Below are positions 1 through 9,930 of a stretch of 64,000 nt of DNA, piece by piece. The stretch is from Burkholderiales bacterium (GTDB taxonomy: Bacteria; Pseudomonadota; Gammaproteobacteria; Burkholderiales; Casimicrobiaceae), in assembly GCA_025354165.1 (NCBI GenBank), contig JANXNI010000083.1, positions 1-64,000 on the forward strand, given 5' to 3'. The position numbers and the translations under genes were made by a program. The notes under the pieces are model-generated. The model was not told the origin of the DNA. It saw only the letters and a program-made list of their open reading frames with translations, and did not search any database. Numbering within the stretch: position 1 is the first letter of the stretch; every line of letters begins with the position of its first letter.

Positions 1-778
1 ACCAGGCCTCGTTGCTGGCACCGGCAGGCAGTGGGAAGTTGGCATTGAAGCCCAGGCCTGCGCCTGCGCCGGTCTCGTCGGCATGGCCGAGGAAGAACGG
101 AAATTCGGTCTGCGGATCGCCGTGCACGCTGGCGAAGAAAACGTCGGCGCGTTCGTAAAAAATCGCCTGCGTTCCGTTGCCGTGGTGATAGTCCACGTCC
201 AGAATCGCGACCCGCGCGCAGCCTGAATCGCGCAGGCGCTGAGCGGCAATCGCCGCGTGATTCAGGAAGCAATAGCCGCCGAAGAAATCCTTGCCCGCAT
301 GATGCCCGGGCGGACGCGTGAGCACAAATGCACTTTGCTCCCCCGCATTCATCAGGTCCACGGCGGTGAGCGCGCAATCCACGCCTGCACGCGTCGCCGC
401 CCACGTTCCGGCGGTCAACGGCGAGCCTGCATCGAATGAATACAAACCCATACGCGCCGCGAAGTTTTTCGGCTCCACATCGGAGCGCATTCCGCGAATC
501 GGCCATGCTGCGGGGAAGGCGTCGCCTTTGCCACCGAGCGCAAGATACTCGTCGTGCGCGCCGCGCAAAAAATTCACGTACCGCTCGCTGTGAATTTTGA
601 GAATCGTCTCGTCGCTATGCGCTGTTGGCGCGATGATGTCGCCCAGTTTGGCGCGTTGTACCGCGGCCAGCACCCAGTCCGCGCGCTCCGGCTTCTCGAA
701 GGCAGGTACTTTTTCGCCGCGAAAAAATTCGTGTTCGGCCCGATGCAGCCTATGTGTAGCGTTGTAGATCGTTTTCAT
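1..778 (-). CDS. Histone deacetylase family hydrolase, 3' end outside window
   Basis: A zinc-dependent deacetylase of the arginase/deacetylase fold, the bacterial class that includes acetylpolyamine amidohydrolases. It starts at an ATG at 778 (MKTIYN) and stays open to base 1, so about 259 N-terminal residues are seen and the C-terminus is missing. Family motifs are clear: PPGHHA (about residue 145), the metal-binding DVDYHHGNGT segment (about 200) and FLGHADETG (about 240). The substrate is not given by the sequence; acetylpolyamines or other small acetylated amines are usual for bacterial members. It is transcribed divergently from the PH-like gene at 858. Confidence 0.9.
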   Translation of the reverse strand, partial: MKTIYNATHRLHRAEHEFFRGEKVPAFEKPERADWVLAAVQRAKLGDIIAPTAHSDETILKIHSERYVNFLRGAHDEYLALGGKGDAFPAAWPIRGMRSDVEPKNFAARMGLYSFDAGSPLTAGTWAATRAGVDCALTAVDLMNAGEQSAFVLTRPPGHHAGKDFFGGYCFLNHAAIAAQRLRDSGCARVAILDVDYHHGNGTQAIFYERADVFFASVHGDPQTEFPFFLGHADETGAGAGLGFNANFPLPAGASNEAW

Positions 779-857
779 CGCGCTATTTTGCCTGTGAGCG
801 TGCGCTGCCGCCGACACGTCGCGTCCCCGCCACATAAGCGGACATTGGGCGCAAAAT

Positions 858-1445
858 GTGGGCATGCTCACTTCTACTACCGTGTCGACCATGAATCCAG
901 TCAATGCACCACTGCCATTTAGAACGCGCTTCAACCCACTGATCCGGCCCTATCTCGTCCTAAGCGTCGGACTTACTCTGCTCTTCACTATCGTTGGAAT
1001 TCCGTTCGCGATCATCTGGTTTCTCGGCGTTGGGCAATGGTGGGCTCGCCACTATTTCGACAAACTCGAATGCGAACTCACGCCGCGAGCGCTGCGTTAT
1101 CGCAAAGGGATTTTTGTGACGGTGGAGAAAACGATTCCACTCGAAAACATTCAGGACGTGACGTTCATCGAAGGCCCCATCCTAAGGCGGTTTCATCTGA
1201 GCATTCTGAAGTTCGAAACCGCAGGCCACAGCGCCGGCCAAGCCAATGACATGCGGCTCATTGGCATCATCGACGCACATGATTTTCGCGCGCGGATTTT
1301 GGCGGCGCGGGATGAGATGAAGCGGGCGGCTACGACTGGAGCTGTGGCAAGTGGTCAGCCGGAAATGGCGCACCTTGAGGCGTTGCAAGCGATTGATGAG
1401 ACCTTGCGGGAGATACTTGCTGCACTGAAAACAAAATCCGCTTAG
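858..1445 (+). CDS. Small membrane protein with bacterial PH-like (DUF304) domain
   Basis: A protein of about 195 residues with a hydrophobic hairpin early on (LVLSVGLTLLFTIVGIPFAI, about residues 33-55) followed by WWARHYFDKLECELTPRALR and an ENIQDVTFIEG segment. This is the layout of the YdbS/bPH2 family (DUF304), inner-membrane proteins with a cytoplasmic PH-like beta domain. The C-terminal 40 residues are probably helical. The molecular role of the family is mostly unknown. The start is unsure: GTG 858, ATG 864 and ATG 891 are all in frame and none has a strong ribosome-binding site. It converges on the oxoprolinase gene, with a family A repeat between them. Confidence 0.75.
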   Translation: MGMLTSTTVSTMNPVNAPLPFRTRFNPLIRPYLVLSVGLTLLFTIVGIPFAIIWFLGVGQWWARHYFDKLECELTPRALRYRKGIFVTVEKTIPLENIQDVTFIEGPILRRFHLSILKFETAGHSAGQANDMRLIGIIDAHDFRARILAARDEMKRAATTGAVASGQPEMAHLEALQAIDETLREILAALKTKSA

Positions 1446-1491
1446 GATGGATACGCGTTGTCCACCCTTGTCTTCGCCGCTACGAAATAGA

Positions 1492-1612
1492 ATCAACTTT
1501 TTCGGGGGATCGCCATTTCACCGGGGCTACAGCCGATATATGTCCGTTATCGACTTTATGAACAAATCACGCTGTAGCCCCTATTAAACGGTACTTTCAT
1601 CATAGAGTTGTT
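1492..1612. repeat. Family A 120-bp palindromic repeat, copy A1
   Basis: An imperfect palindrome of 121 bp lying in the convergent gap between the PH-like gene and the oxoprolinase gene. Outer arms are CAACT at 1494 and AGTTG near 1606; inner arms are GGGGCTACAG near 1523 and CTGTAGCCCC at 1572-1581, which are exact complements. The centre holds TTATCGACTT, matching the core TCGACT of other copies. Confidence 0.8.
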
Positions 1613-1640
1613 GCGGTCTTTGGTGTCACAGAGATTGTCG

Positions 1641-4600
1641 TTACGCTGCGCCAAATCCCCCACCGCCCGGTGTCTGAATCACGAACACATCATCTTTGTT
1701 CATCGCGACTTCGCAAATGTGGCCGTAATCTTCGCGTGAACCGTCGACGCGCTCAACCCAGTTTTTCGCAGTCGCTCCCGGTTCACCGCCCGCCATTCCA
1801 TGCGGACGATTGACGCGGTTGTTGCCGAGGATTGCGGCGGTCATGGGTTCGAGGAAGCGGATGCGACGATCTGCGCCATCGCCGCCGTGGTACTTGCCTT
1901 TGCCGCCAGTGCCTAGCTTGATCGTGTGTGAATCGACGCGCACCGGGTAGCGGAATTCAAGCACTTCCGGGTCGGTCAGGCGCGAGTTGGTCATGTGGCA
2001 TTGCACGACGCTGGTGCCGTCGAATGTGGGCCCTGCGCCAGAGCCACCGGAGATGGTTTCGTAATACTGGTACTTATCGTTGCCGAACGTGAAATTGGTC
2101 ATCGTGCCGTACGCGCCAGCGAGCACGCCGAGCGCGCCGTACAGACAGTTGGTCGCGGCTTGTGACACTTCGACGTTACCCGCGACCACCGCCGCTGGGT
2201 AGACGGGGGAGAGCATGCTGCCGTCGGGGATGACGATTTCGATGGGCTTGAGGCAGCCCGCGTTCATCGGAATTTCATCGTCGACGAGCGTACGGAAAAC
2301 GTAGAGCACCACCGCGCGGCTGACACTGCGGGGCGCATTGAAATTTGTAGGGCGTTGTGCGGACGTGCCCGTGAAATCTACCTTTGCCGTTCGCGCGTCA
2401 CGATTGATCGAGACCTTGACGTGAATGTGGCTGCCATCATCGAGATCAACGCCAAACTCACCATCCGTGAGTTTGTGAATGACGCGGCGAACGCTCTCTT
2501 CGGCGTTGTCCTGCACATGCTTCATGTAGGCCACGACAACTTCGCGACCGAAATGCTCGACCATCTTGGTCAGTTCATTCGCGCCCTTGTTGCAGCTCGC
2601 GACTTGCGCGCGAAGGTCGCCGATGTTTTGTGCTACGTTGCGCACAGGGTAAGCGTCATGCGTGAGAATTTGCGTGAGTTCAGCCTCTAAAAACACGCCT
2701 TCGCGCACCAGTTGTACGTTGTCGAGCAGCACGCCTTCTTCACTGATGTGCGTCGAGAACGGTGGCATTGAGCCCGGTGTGATACCGCCAATGTCCGCGT
2801 GGTGACCGCGTGCCGCCGTGTAGAACAGCGGCGTCGTTTCACCCGGCAAAAAGATCGGCGTGACGACGGTGACATCTGGAATGTGCGTGCCGCCTGCGTA
2901 CGGTGCGTTGAGCACAAACGCGTCACCCGGCTTCATTTGTCCCGCTCGCTTTTCCAAGATCACGCGAACGCTCTCACCCATCGATCCCAAGTGCACCGGC
3001 ATATGCGGTGCGTTGGCGACGAGATTGCCTTCGGGATCAAAAATCGCGCAGGAGAAGTCGAGCCGCTCCTTGATGTTGACCGAGTAGCTCGTGTTCGCGA
3101 GCGTCACACCCATCTGCTCGGCAATCGCCATGAACAGGTTGTTGAATACTTCGAGCAGCACGGGGTCGGCTGTGGTGCCGATGGCGTGAGCGCGTTCGGC
3201 CTTCTTGGTGCGTTCGAGCACGAGATGATTGTGCGGCGTCACGACAGCGCGCCATTCGGGCTCGACGACGGTCGTTGCAATCGGCTCCTTGATGATCGCG
3301 GGGCCGGTGATGATGTCACCGGGACGCAGATCCTCGCGATAGAAAACTTGTGTGGCACGCAAAGCGTTGTCGGTGAAGGCCTTCACCTCGGCGCGCGCTT
3401 GCATGCCTGCGGGACGAGCGGGTAAATCGGGCGTTGATTCTTGCGCCGATTGGGTTTGACCAATCGCCTCGGCGGCGATAGCTTCAACCACGAGTGCGCG
3501 ACCCGGCATGAGGAAGCCATAGCGTTGGCGATAGGTCGTTTCGAACTGTTTCAGGAGCGAGGCAGCCGGTCCCCTCTCCCCCTGCGGGAGAGGGTTAGGG
3601 TGAGGGGTCGCGGGAAGAGCCAACTCAATCGTTGTATCCGTGCCATCGTACTTGAGCGCAAGTGTTTTCGCGACACGAACCTTGTCTGCCGCCAGTCCCT
3701 GCGCTTCCACGTTTGCACGAGCCTGCTCGCTCAGCGCTTCAAATTCAGCACCCAGCGAACCGAGCAGCTCATCGCTCAGCGTCTTCTCGACCGCCGCCTG
3801 CTTGAGCGTGCGAACGTCCGCCAAGCCCATGCCGTACGCCGATAACACTCCCGCGAACGGGTGGATGTAAACGCGTTGCATGCCCAGCGCATCGGCCACC
3901 ATGCAGGCATGCTGCCCGCCCGCGCCGCCGAAGCAGGTCAGCGTGTATTCCGTCACGTCGTAGCCGCGCTGCACGCTGATGTGCTTGATCGCATTGGCCA
4001 TGTTTTCAACAGCGATGCGCAGGAATCCAGCGGCGATTTCTTCGGGTGATTTTTTCTGGCCTGTATCGCGCTCAACTTGCAAGGCCATCGCTTCGAATTT
4101 GTCAATAACGGCGCAGGTGTCAAGCGGCTGATCGCCATTGGGCCCAAACACAGGCGGAAATAATTCCGGTCGCAATTTACCGACCATCACGTTGCAGTCG
4201 GTTACCGTCAGTGGGCCACCGCGACGATAAGCGGCAGGGCCGGGATTCGCGCCTGCGCTCTCAGGACCGACGCGGAATTTGCTGCCGTCAAACGTGCAGA
4301 TTGAACCTCCACCTGCCGCGACTGTATGAATCTGCATGATGGGCGCTCGCAGGCGAACGCCAGCCACTTCGGTCTCAAAGGCGCGTTCGTATTCGCCTGC
4401 GAAATGCGTCACGTCGGTCGACGTACCGCCCATATCGAAGCCGATCATCTTGTCGAAACCGGCGAGCCGCGTCACCGCCGCCGCGCCGACGATACCGCCC
4501 GCAGGGCCGGACAAAATTGCGTCCTTACCCTGAAATTTGTGTGCGTCGGTCAAGCCGCCCGAGCTTTGCATGAACTGCAAGCGCACATTGCCGAGTGAGG

Positions 4601-5300
4601 ACTGCACCTGCTCAACGTAGCGTCGAAGAATCGGCGAAAGGTACGCGTCGACTACCGCCGTATCGCCACGCGACACGAACTTCATGAGCGGTGAAACTTC
4701 GTGCGAGACGCTGATTTGCGTGAAGCCGATTTCACTTGCGATGCGCTTCAACGCTGCCTCGTGTTGGGTAAAGCGATAGCCGTGCATCAGGCACACCGCG
4801 ACCGAGCGATAGCCCTTTTTGAATGCGGCTTGCAGGTCGGTTATAGCCTTTACTTCATCGAGCGGAAGCACCACATCACCATGCGCACCGATGCGCTCGT
4901 CCACTTCAACTACGGTTTCGTAGAGCAATTCTGGCAGCTCAATCTTGCGCACGAAGAGCTTCGGTCGCGCCTGATACGCGATGCGCAATTGATCACGAAA
5001 ACCACGCGTTACGACCAGCAAGGTGCGTTCGCCTTTGCGCTCCAGGAGTGCATTGGTCGCGACGGTCGTGCCCATCTTCACCGCCTCGATCAGCTCGGCG
5101 GGAATCGCTTCACCCACTTTCACGCCCAGCAATTCACGAATGCCGTGAACAGCCGCGTCTTTGTAGCGCTCCGGATTTTCGGACAGTAGTTTGTGCGTGA
5201 CCAGCGCGCCATCGGGCTGCTTCGCTACGATGTCAGTGAAGGTGCCGCCGCGATCAATCCAGAATTGCCATTGCGACGACGGGGCTAAAGAATCGGTCAT
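1641..5300 (-). CDS. Fused hydantoinase A/B, 5-oxoprolinase-type, ATP-dependent
   Basis: A protein of 1219 residues joining both halves of the hydantoinase/5-oxoprolinase family. The N-terminal half is HyuA-like ([11 protein letters not shown] near residue 13 and [10 protein letters not shown] near 290, the ATPase-fold phosphate loops). The C-terminal half from about residue 700 is HyuB-like, ending with [13 protein letters not shown] and PGGGGFG. Such enzymes open 5-oxoproline or hydantoin rings using ATP. The length matches fused family members, so the fusion is not an error. An insertion near residues 565-577 reads [12 protein letters not shown], a translated copy of a GC-rich repeat (family C). 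The start at ATG 5300 is preferred over an in-frame GTG at 5312. The TRAP transporter upstream in the same direction may supply the substrate. Confidence 0.9.
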   Translation of the reverse strand: MTDSLAPSSQWQFWIDRGGTFTDIVAKQPDGALVTHKLLSENPERYKDAAVHGIRELLGVKVGEAIPAELIEAVKMGTTVATNALLERKGERTLLVVTRGFRDQLRIAYQARPKLFVRKIELPELLYETVVEVDERIGAHGDVVLPLDEVKAITDLQAAFKKGYRSVAVCLMHGYRFTQHEAALKRIASEIGFTQISVSHEVSPLMKFVSRGDTAVVDAYLSPILRRYVEQVQSSLGNVRLQFMQSSGGLTDAHKFQGKDAILSGPAGGIVGAAAVTRLAGFDKMIGFDMGGTSTDVTHFAGEYERAFETEVAGVRLRAPIMQIHTVAAGGGSICTFDGSKFRVGPESAGANPGPAAYRRGGPLTVTDCNVMVGKLRPELFPPVFGPNGDQPLDTCAVIDKFEAMALQVERDTGQKKSPEEIAAGFLRIAVENMANAIKHISVQRGYDVTEYTLTCFGGAGGQHACMVADALGMQRVYIHPFAGVLSAYGMGLADVRTLKQAAVEKTLSDELLGSLGAEFEALSEQARANVEAQGLAADKVRVAKTLALKYDGTDTTIELALPATPHPNPLPQGERGPAASLLKQFETTYRQRYGFLMPGRALVVEAIAAEAIGQTQSAQESTPDLPARPAGMQARAEVKAFTDNALRATQVFYREDLRPGDIITGPAIIKEPIATTVVEPEWRAVVTPHNHLVLERTKKAERAHAIGTTADPVLLEVFNNLFMAIAEQMGVTLANTSYSVNIKERLDFSCAIFDPEGNLVANAPHMPVHLGSMGESVRVILEKRAGQMKPGDAFVLNAPYAGGTHIPDVTVVTPIFLPGETTPLFYTAARGHHADIGGITPGSMPPFSTHISEEGVLLDNVQLVREGVFLEAELTQILTHDAYPVRNVAQNIGDLRAQVASCNKGANELTKMVEHFGREVVVAYMKHVQDNAEESVRRVIHKLTDGEFGVDLDDGSHIHVKVSINRDARTAKVDFTGTSAQRPTNFNAPRSVSRAVVLYVFRTLVDDEIPMNAGCLKPIEIVIPDGSMLSPVYPAAVVAGNVEVSQAATNCLYGALGVLAGAYGTMTNFTFGNDKYQYYETISGGSGAGPTFDGTSVVQCHMTNSRLTDPEVLEFRYPVRVDSHTIKLGTGGKGKYHGGDGADRRIRFLEPMTAAILGNNRVNRPHGMAGGEPGATAKNWVERVDGSREDYGHICEVAMNKDDVFVIQTPGGGGFGAA
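3571..3607. repeat. Family C GC-rich REP-like hairpin inside a coding region
   Basis: A 37 bp unit with the pattern CCCCTCTCCC, short loop, GGGAGAGGG, then TTAGGGTGAGGGG. The first two blocks form a 9 bp stem. It is in frame in the oxoprolinase gene, where the minus strand reads [12 protein letters not shown]. The same unit occurs at 52229, at 60787 and, inverted and diverged, at 60866. Confidence 0.9.
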
Positions 5301-5336
5301 AGAGTCATACACGCGGGAAAAGGCCGGTCACTCGCG

Positions 5337-6629
5337 CTACATCTTGGTCGGTAACCAGATCGCGATTCCTGGCACGAAGTAAAGCAAAAGTACGGCCACA
5401 CACATTAGAAAGAACATCGGCATAGCGACCCGCGCGATGTAGGTGAGTTCACGCTTGGTCATGCCTTGCAGTACGAATAAATTGAAGCCGACTGGCGGCG
5501 TGATCTGCGCCATCTCCACCACCAGTGTGATGAAAATTCCGAACCAGATGAGATCAATTCCGGCACCGGTCACCGTCGGCAAAATCACGCCCATCGTGAG
5601 GACAACCATTGAGATGCCGTCGAGAAAACAGCCCAGCAAGATGTAGAACGCGGCAAGCGCCACGATCAGCATGAACTTCGAGAGTCCGAGCCCGTTGATG
5701 AACTCGGCCAGCGCTCGCGGTAAACCAAGGTAGCCCATTGCTAGCGTCAGGAACGCCGCGCCTGTAAGGATCAGCGCAATCATGCAGTAAAGCCGAGTCG
5801 CTCCGAGCAAACTTTCCTTGAAGGATTGCCAGTTGAGTGAACCCTGCAGTAGCGACAGGATTAACGAACCAATCACGCCAACACCGGCGGCCTCCGTAGC
5901 GGTTGCGATGCCCGAATAAATCGAGCCCAACACCGCCATGATCAGCAACACGACGGGGATCAAATGGCGCGATTCGTACAGCTTTTGCATGAACGTGTAG
6001 CTCGTGGTCGCCGCCGGAATTTTGTCCGGATTCATCAACGCCCACACGATAATGTAGCCAGAAAAAAGCGTCGCCAGCATGATGCCAGGAAAGATGCCAG
6101 CGATAAACAATTTGGAGATTGAAACGTCGGCTGCAACGCCGTAAACGATCATGATGATCGAGGGTGGAATGAGCAGACCCAACGTACCAGCTCCTGCCAG
6201 CGTGCCGATCACCTGATCATCGGGATAGCCACGCCTTTTTAGTTCGGGTAGCGTCATCTTGCCAATCGTGGCGCAGGTCGCAGCGGATGAGCCCGATACC
6301 GCAGCGAAGATCGCGCAACCAATCACATTGGTGTGCAGCAGGCGACCGGGAAGCCGTTCCACCCAAGGTGCAAGACCTTTAAACATGTCTTGCGACAGGC
6401 GCGTGCGAAACAGTATTTCGCCCATCCAGACGAACAGCGGCAGCGCCGTTAGCGTCCAGCTACTGGCCGATCCCCAGATCGTGACGGCCATCGCATCGCC
6501 CGCCGGACGGGAGGAGAACAGCTCCATTGCGACCCATGCCACACCGGAGAGCGTGAGACCGATCCAGACGCCGCCCGCAAGGAAGCCGAAGAGAACAAGG
6601 ACCAGTAATAGTGTGATGAGAATGTCCAT
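5337..6629 (-). CDS. dctM: TRAP transporter large permease subunit (DctM family)
   Basis: A 430-residue polytopic membrane protein with about 12 hydrophobic segments, the normal size for DctM. Recognisable stretches are the early PLFVWMGEILFRT, then GCAIFAAVSGSSAATCATIGKM and GTLGLLIPPSIIMIVYG, typical of the ion-coupled permease core. It works with the small DctQ subunit and the DctP binding protein encoded just upstream. Its stop lies 36 bp before the oxoprolinase start, so the four genes probably form one unit. The substrate is unproven; 5-oxoproline or a related carboxylate is inferred only from the neighbour. Confidence 0.95.
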   Translation of the reverse strand: MDILITLLLVLVLFGFLAGGVWIGLTLSGVAWVAMELFSSRPAGDAMAVTIWGSASSWTLTALPLFVWMGEILFRTRLSQDMFKGLAPWVERLPGRLLHTNVIGCAIFAAVSGSSAATCATIGKMTLPELKRRGYPDDQVIGTLAGAGTLGLLIPPSIIMIVYGVAADVSISKLFIAGIFPGIMLATLFSGYIIVWALMNPDKIPAATTSYTFMQKLYESRHLIPVVLLIMAVLGSIYSGIATATEAAGVGVIGSLILSLLQGSLNWQSFKESLLGATRLYCMIALILTGAAFLTLAMGYLGLPRALAEFINGLGLSKFMLIVALAAFYILLGCFLDGISMVVLTMGVILPTVTGAGIDLIWFGIFITLVVEMAQITPPVGFNLFVLQGMTKRELTYIARVAMPMFFLMCVAVLLLYFVPGIAIWLPTKM

Positions 6630-6641
6630 ATCGCTGGCTCG

Positions 6642-7151
6642 CTATTCGTTACGCAGCAGCTCGTCGCTGGCGTAGGCTTTGCGGGTGCCACGCAATTCGC
6701 TGACGAATTCGTCAACAAAAGCAATAAACAAGATGAATGTGCCCAGTGCCATTGACATCTGCGGAATCCACAATGGCGTTGCGTCATTGCTCGTTGAAAT
6801 ATCGTGGAATTGCCATGACTGCCAGCAGAGTTTGGCACTAAAAAATGCGAGCAGCCCAGCGAGAATCGCTGCGACAGCAAGAGAGAAAATTTCGAAGCGA
6901 CGCCGCGCACCCGGACCGAGCGATTGCAGCAGTAACGTGACGCGGATGTGCTCACCGCGCTTTAACGTGTGAGCGAGCGCGAAGAATCCGGCACCCGCCA
7001 TCATATAACCAGCGTAAGCGTCGGTGCCACGAACGTGAAAGCCCATCTCGCGCCCGGCAATTGACAGCATCACCATAACGAGCAGCGCGACCATGAATGC
7101 CGCCGCGATCCAAGCGGCAGAATCGTAGAGTGTGTCTAGCGCTTTGCGCAT
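6642..7151 (-). CDS. dctQ: TRAP transporter small permease subunit (DctQ family)
   Basis: A 169-residue protein with four predicted membrane helices (about residues 12-32, 48-66, 88-106 and 130-150), the topology of DctQ subunits. It begins at ATG 7151 and ends 12 bp before dctM. It bridges the binding protein and the large permease in the inner membrane. The segment AGAGFFALAHTLKRGEHIRVTL matches the family's most conserved part. Confidence 0.9.
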   Translation of the reverse strand: MRKALDTLYDSAAWIAAAFMVALLVMVMLSIAGREMGFHVRGTDAYAGYMMAGAGFFALAHTLKRGEHIRVTLLLQSLGPGARRRFEIFSLAVAAILAGLLAFFSAKLCWQSWQFHDISTSNDATPLWIPQMSMALGTFILFIAFVDEFVSELRGTRKAYASDELLRNE

Positions 7152-7190
7152 GGAAGCCTTCGCATTAACTTATGGAGGGTGAGGTATTTA

Positions 7191-7213
7191 GGGTGGGCAC
7201 GGGGTGCCCGCCC
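7191..7213. other. Intercistronic stem-loop between dctP and dctQ
   Basis: Arms GGGTGGGCAC (7191-7200) and GTGCCCGCCC (7204-7213) pair at 9 of 10 positions, or 10 with one G-U pair, around a 3-base loop. It sits in the 77 bp gap between dctP and dctQ with no T-run after it on the minus strand. Hairpins here commonly keep the binding-protein message more abundant than the permease message; that role is an inference. Confidence 0.6.
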
Positions 7214-7228
7214 CACGAGTTTCTGCGT

Positions 7229-8197
7229 TTACTTGCGGAACGCGTCGACCACGCCCTGCCCCTCAGCACCAGCACTCTTGATCCACTCCGCAAGCATCGT
7301 GTCGCCTACCTTTTTCATATCGGCGGACAGCTGCGCGCTGGGTTTATGCACCATCATGCCATTTTTCTTGAGCGTCTCAAGCGATTCGGTATTGGTTTTT
7401 TTCGATAGCTCCAAGCCGCGTTTTTCTGCCTCCGCACCCGCTTTCAAGAGGGCGTCCTGAGACGGTTTGTCGAGTGCATCAAACGCTTTCTTGTTAATCA
7501 GCACGGTATTTTTTGGCAACCAAGCTTGGGTGTCATACCAGTTTTTGATGTGCTCGTAGGTCTTGGTGTCAACACCCGTGGTGCCCGAGCTCATATAGCT
7601 CTCCACCACGCCGGTGGCCATCGCCTGCGATAGCTCTGCGGCCTGTACCGTCACCGGTTGCGCGCCTACTAATTCAGCGATCCGTGCCGTTGCCGGGCTG
7701 TACGCGCGCCATTTACTGCCCTTCAGATCGGCAGCGCTGGCAATTGGCTTCTTCGAGTAAATACCTTGGGGCGGCCACGGCACGGAGTAGAGACTCATCA
7801 TGCCTTGCTCAGCCAGTTTTTTGTCCATCACCGGACGCTGCGCCGCGTAGAGTTTCGCCGAACTGTCGTAGCTGTCTGCGAGGAACGGAATGCCGTCTAC
7901 ACCAAAAATCGGCCATTCATTCTGATAATTCACAAGCAGGATTTCGCCCATTTGCGCCCCACCGGTCTGCACCGCGCGCTTGATCTCCGGGGCCTTGAAC
8001 AGCGCCGCATTCGAGTGCACTGTGATCTTGAGTTTCCCGGCGGTAGCTTTGTCGACATCGGCTGCAAACTGCGTCAGATTTTGCGTGTGAAAATTGCTCG
8101 GAGGATAGGCGGATGCTAAATCCCATTTGGTTTGCGCCATGCCGTTGGCAGCAAGGAGCGCTGTGCTCAGCGCCAGTATCCGAAGGGTAAATTTCAT
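7229..8197 (-). CDS. dctP: TRAP transporter periplasmic substrate-binding protein (DctP family)
   Basis: A 322-residue secreted binding protein. It has a signal peptide (MKFTLRILALSTALLAANGMAQ, cut after AQ near residue 22) followed by TKWDLASAYPPSNFH. The DctP-family middle section is seen (SKKPIASAADLKGSKWRAYSP, near residue 135, with the Arg that usually binds a carboxylate). The start at ATG 8197 is chosen because GGAGAAAA lies just before it; a longer open frame upstream to 8281 looks non-coding. It delivers its ligand to the DctQM pair encoded downstream. Confidence 0.93.
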   Translation of the reverse strand: MKFTLRILALSTALLAANGMAQTKWDLASAYPPSNFHTQNLTQFAADVDKATAGKLKITVHSNAALFKAPEIKRAVQTGGAQMGEILLVNYQNEWPIFGVDGIPFLADSYDSSAKLYAAQRPVMDKKLAEQGMMSLYSVPWPPQGIYSKKPIASAADLKGSKWRAYSPATARIAELVGAQPVTVQAAELSQAMATGVVESYMSSGTTGVDTKTYEHIKNWYDTQAWLPKNTVLINKKAFDALDKPSQDALLKAGAEAEKRGLELSKKTNTESLETLKKNGMMVHKPSAQLSADMKKVGDTMLAEWIKSAGAEGQGVVDAFRK

Positions 8198-8521
8198 TTT
8201 TTCTCCACTGTAAATATTGGGTTCTGTTAATCGTTTGCACTGGCAAGCCAGCAAATCCAGCCGTAGACACAAACGAGACAATGATTAATTGTCGCTGCTT
8301 TGCGTTCACAGCGCGACCCGGGAATCTACTTATCGCACGCGACGTAGTCTTGACAAATCGCAAAATTTCTATGTTCAGACCATTTCTTGATAAATTGCGG
8401 CTCGAATGTCGATTAATTTTCTTAGTGTGCCCGAGATGCAATTTTTGCGCCCAATGACTCACTTTAGGAGCGCGCATTGAATGCCGCTTGCGCGCTGCCA
8501 ATTGATTCAAGGATGAATGCG
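8198..8521. other. Divergent intergenic region between TRAP operon and xerD
   Basis: A gap of 324 bp that serves two divergent units. It is richer in A and T than the flanking genes. A possible minus-strand promoter for the TRAP operon is TTGTCA (8356-8351) and GATAAG (8334-8329) with 16 bp between, which is weak. No repeat of families A to C is present. An AAGGA at 8510 serves xerD. Nothing else is recognised. Confidence 0.35.
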
Positions 8522-9418
8522 ATGCACGTTGAATTGATCGACCGATTCTGCGATCAGTTGTGGCTCTCTGATGGTTTGTCGCCCGCCACGCTGGCGAGTT
8601 ATCGTCAGGATATGTCGCGCTTTGACGTGTGGTGCATCGCTGAACAAATCGCGCTGGGCGGCGTCACTCGCAGTGACGTCGAGCGCTATCTGGCGCTTCA
8701 GTTCGCTGAAAAAGCCCGACCCAGTTCAGTCAGTCGGAGGCTCTCAACGCTCAAGCGCTTTTATCGGTGGCAGGCGGAGATCGGCGGGGTGAGCGCTAAT
8801 CCCTGCGAACTGATTGACGCGCCGAGGTCGGCGCGCTACCTACCCAAAAATCTGTCCGAAGCACAGGTAGAGAGTCTCCTCGCTGCGCCCGACACAGAGA
8901 CACCGCTTGGCGAGCGGGATCGCGCGATGCTGGAAGTGCTTTATGCGACCGGCTTGCGCGTGAGCGAACTTGTGGGCCTTAAACTGATTCAGTTAAATCT
9001 CGATCAAGGTGTCGTCAAAGTGATGGGGAAAGGATCGAAGGAGCGCCTTGTGCCGATGGGTGAGTTGGCGGTGACCTGGCTTAAACGATATCTTCCCGGT
9101 GCGCGTGCTTTCTGGTTACCGCCGCCACAAACTAACGACTATGTTTTTCTGACCGCGAGAGGCGAACCGATGACGCGGCAGGCGTTTTGGCACATCATCA
9201 AACGAAATGCCGTGCTCGCTGGCATCAATAGTGAGGCGCTGTCGCCGCACACGCTTCGCCACGCATTTGCCACGCATTTGCTCAATCATGGCGCGGACTT
9301 GCGCGTCGTACAAATGCTTCTCGGGCACAGCGACATCACGACGACCCAGATTTACACTCACGTTGCGCGGGAGCGACTAAAGCTCATTCATCGGGACAAT
9401 CACCCGCGCGGTAAATAG
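8522..9418 (+). CDS. xerD: Tyrosine recombinase XerD
   Basis: A site-specific recombinase that, with XerC, resolves chromosome dimers at dif. It is 298 residues long, the normal XerD length. The N-terminal SAM-like core-binding domain spans about residues 1-85. The catalytic set is complete: R146 (ATGLRVSEL), K170 (MGKGSKER), H243 and R246 (SPHTLRHAFATHLL), H269 (LGHSDI) and the nucleophile Y278 (TTQIYTHV). The start at ATG 8522 is chosen because AAGGA lies 7 bases upstream; ATG 8513 and TTG 8477 are in frame but have poorer sites. It looks like the housekeeping enzyme rather than a phage integrase. Confidence 0.93.
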   Translation: MHVELIDRFCDQLWLSDGLSPATLASYRQDMSRFDVWCIAEQIALGGVTRSDVERYLALQFAEKARPSSVSRRLSTLKRFYRWQAEIGGVSANPCELIDAPRSARYLPKNLSEAQVESLLAAPDTETPLGERDRAMLEVLYATGLRVSELVGLKLIQLNLDQGVVKVMGKGSKERLVPMGELAVTWLKRYLPGARAFWLPPPQTNDYVFLTARGEPMTRQAFWHIIKRNAVLAGINSEALSPHTLRHAFATHLLNHGADLRVVQMLLGHSDITTTQIYTHVARERLKLIHRDNHPRGK

Positions 9419-9422
9419 GATC

Positions 9423-9908
9423 ATGGCAAAGACTGACGATTATCCGATTACTCAGGCGATTCGCGTGCTGCGCGAAAACAAAGTGAGCTTTACCGCGCAT
9501 CTGTACGACTATGTGGAACGCGGCGGTACCGGGCATTCCGCTGCATCGCTGGGTGTAGACGAGCACTCCGTGATCAAGACCATCGTGCTGGAGGATGACC
9601 AGAAACAACCACTGATTTGCCTGCAACATGGCGACCGCGAGGTCTCCACGAAAAATCTCGCGCGAGCACGCGGCTGCAAGAGCATTGGCCCGTGTTCGCC
9701 GGAAACCGCGAATCGGCACACAGGCTACATGGTGGGTGGCACCTCGCCCTTTGGTACGCGAAAAACACTACCTGTTTATATGCAGCGCAGCATCGAGGAA
9801 TTGCCGGTGATTTATATCAATGGCGGCAAGCGCGGTTTCCTCGTTGGGATGACGCCGGACGAAGTTCAACGAGTTTTGAAACCAATTTTGGTCGATGCGG
9901 CGGCGTGA
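9423..9908 (+). CDS. ybaK: Cys-tRNA(Pro)/Cys-tRNA(Cys) deacylase
   Basis: A 161-residue YbaK/EbsC-family protein that removes cysteine wrongly loaded on tRNA(Pro). The family segments are present: HSAASLGVDEHSVIKTIVLED, the KNLARARGCK block with the catalytic lysine near residue 80, GYMVGGTSPFGTRKTLPVYM, and GGKRGFLVGM. It starts 4 bp after the xerD stop, which suggests co-transcription with xerD. Confidence 0.93.
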   Translation: MAKTDDYPITQAIRVLRENKVSFTAHLYDYVERGGTGHSAASLGVDEHSVIKTIVLEDDQKQPLICLQHGDREVSTKNLARARGCKSIGPCSPETANRHTGYMVGGTSPFGTRKTLPVYMQRSIEELPVIYINGGKRGFLVGMTPDEVQRVLKPILVDAAA

Positions 9909-9930
9909 TCGGATCAACGTTTAGTACATT

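Noticed and set aside
1641-5300. The long hydantoinase gene as an artificial fusion of two frames
   Set aside because: Fused HyuA-HyuB 5-oxoprolinases of about 1200 residues are a known family form, and there is no frame break at the join.
8350-8376. TTGACA at 8350 as the -35 box of a forward xerD promoter
   Set aside because: No acceptable -10 hexamer lies 16-18 bases downstream; the best candidate, TATGTT, has a spacer of only 14.
8522-9418. Tyrosine recombinase as part of a phage or integron
   Set aside because: Its length and all motifs match housekeeping XerD, and no att-like repeats, phage genes or cassettes lie nearby.
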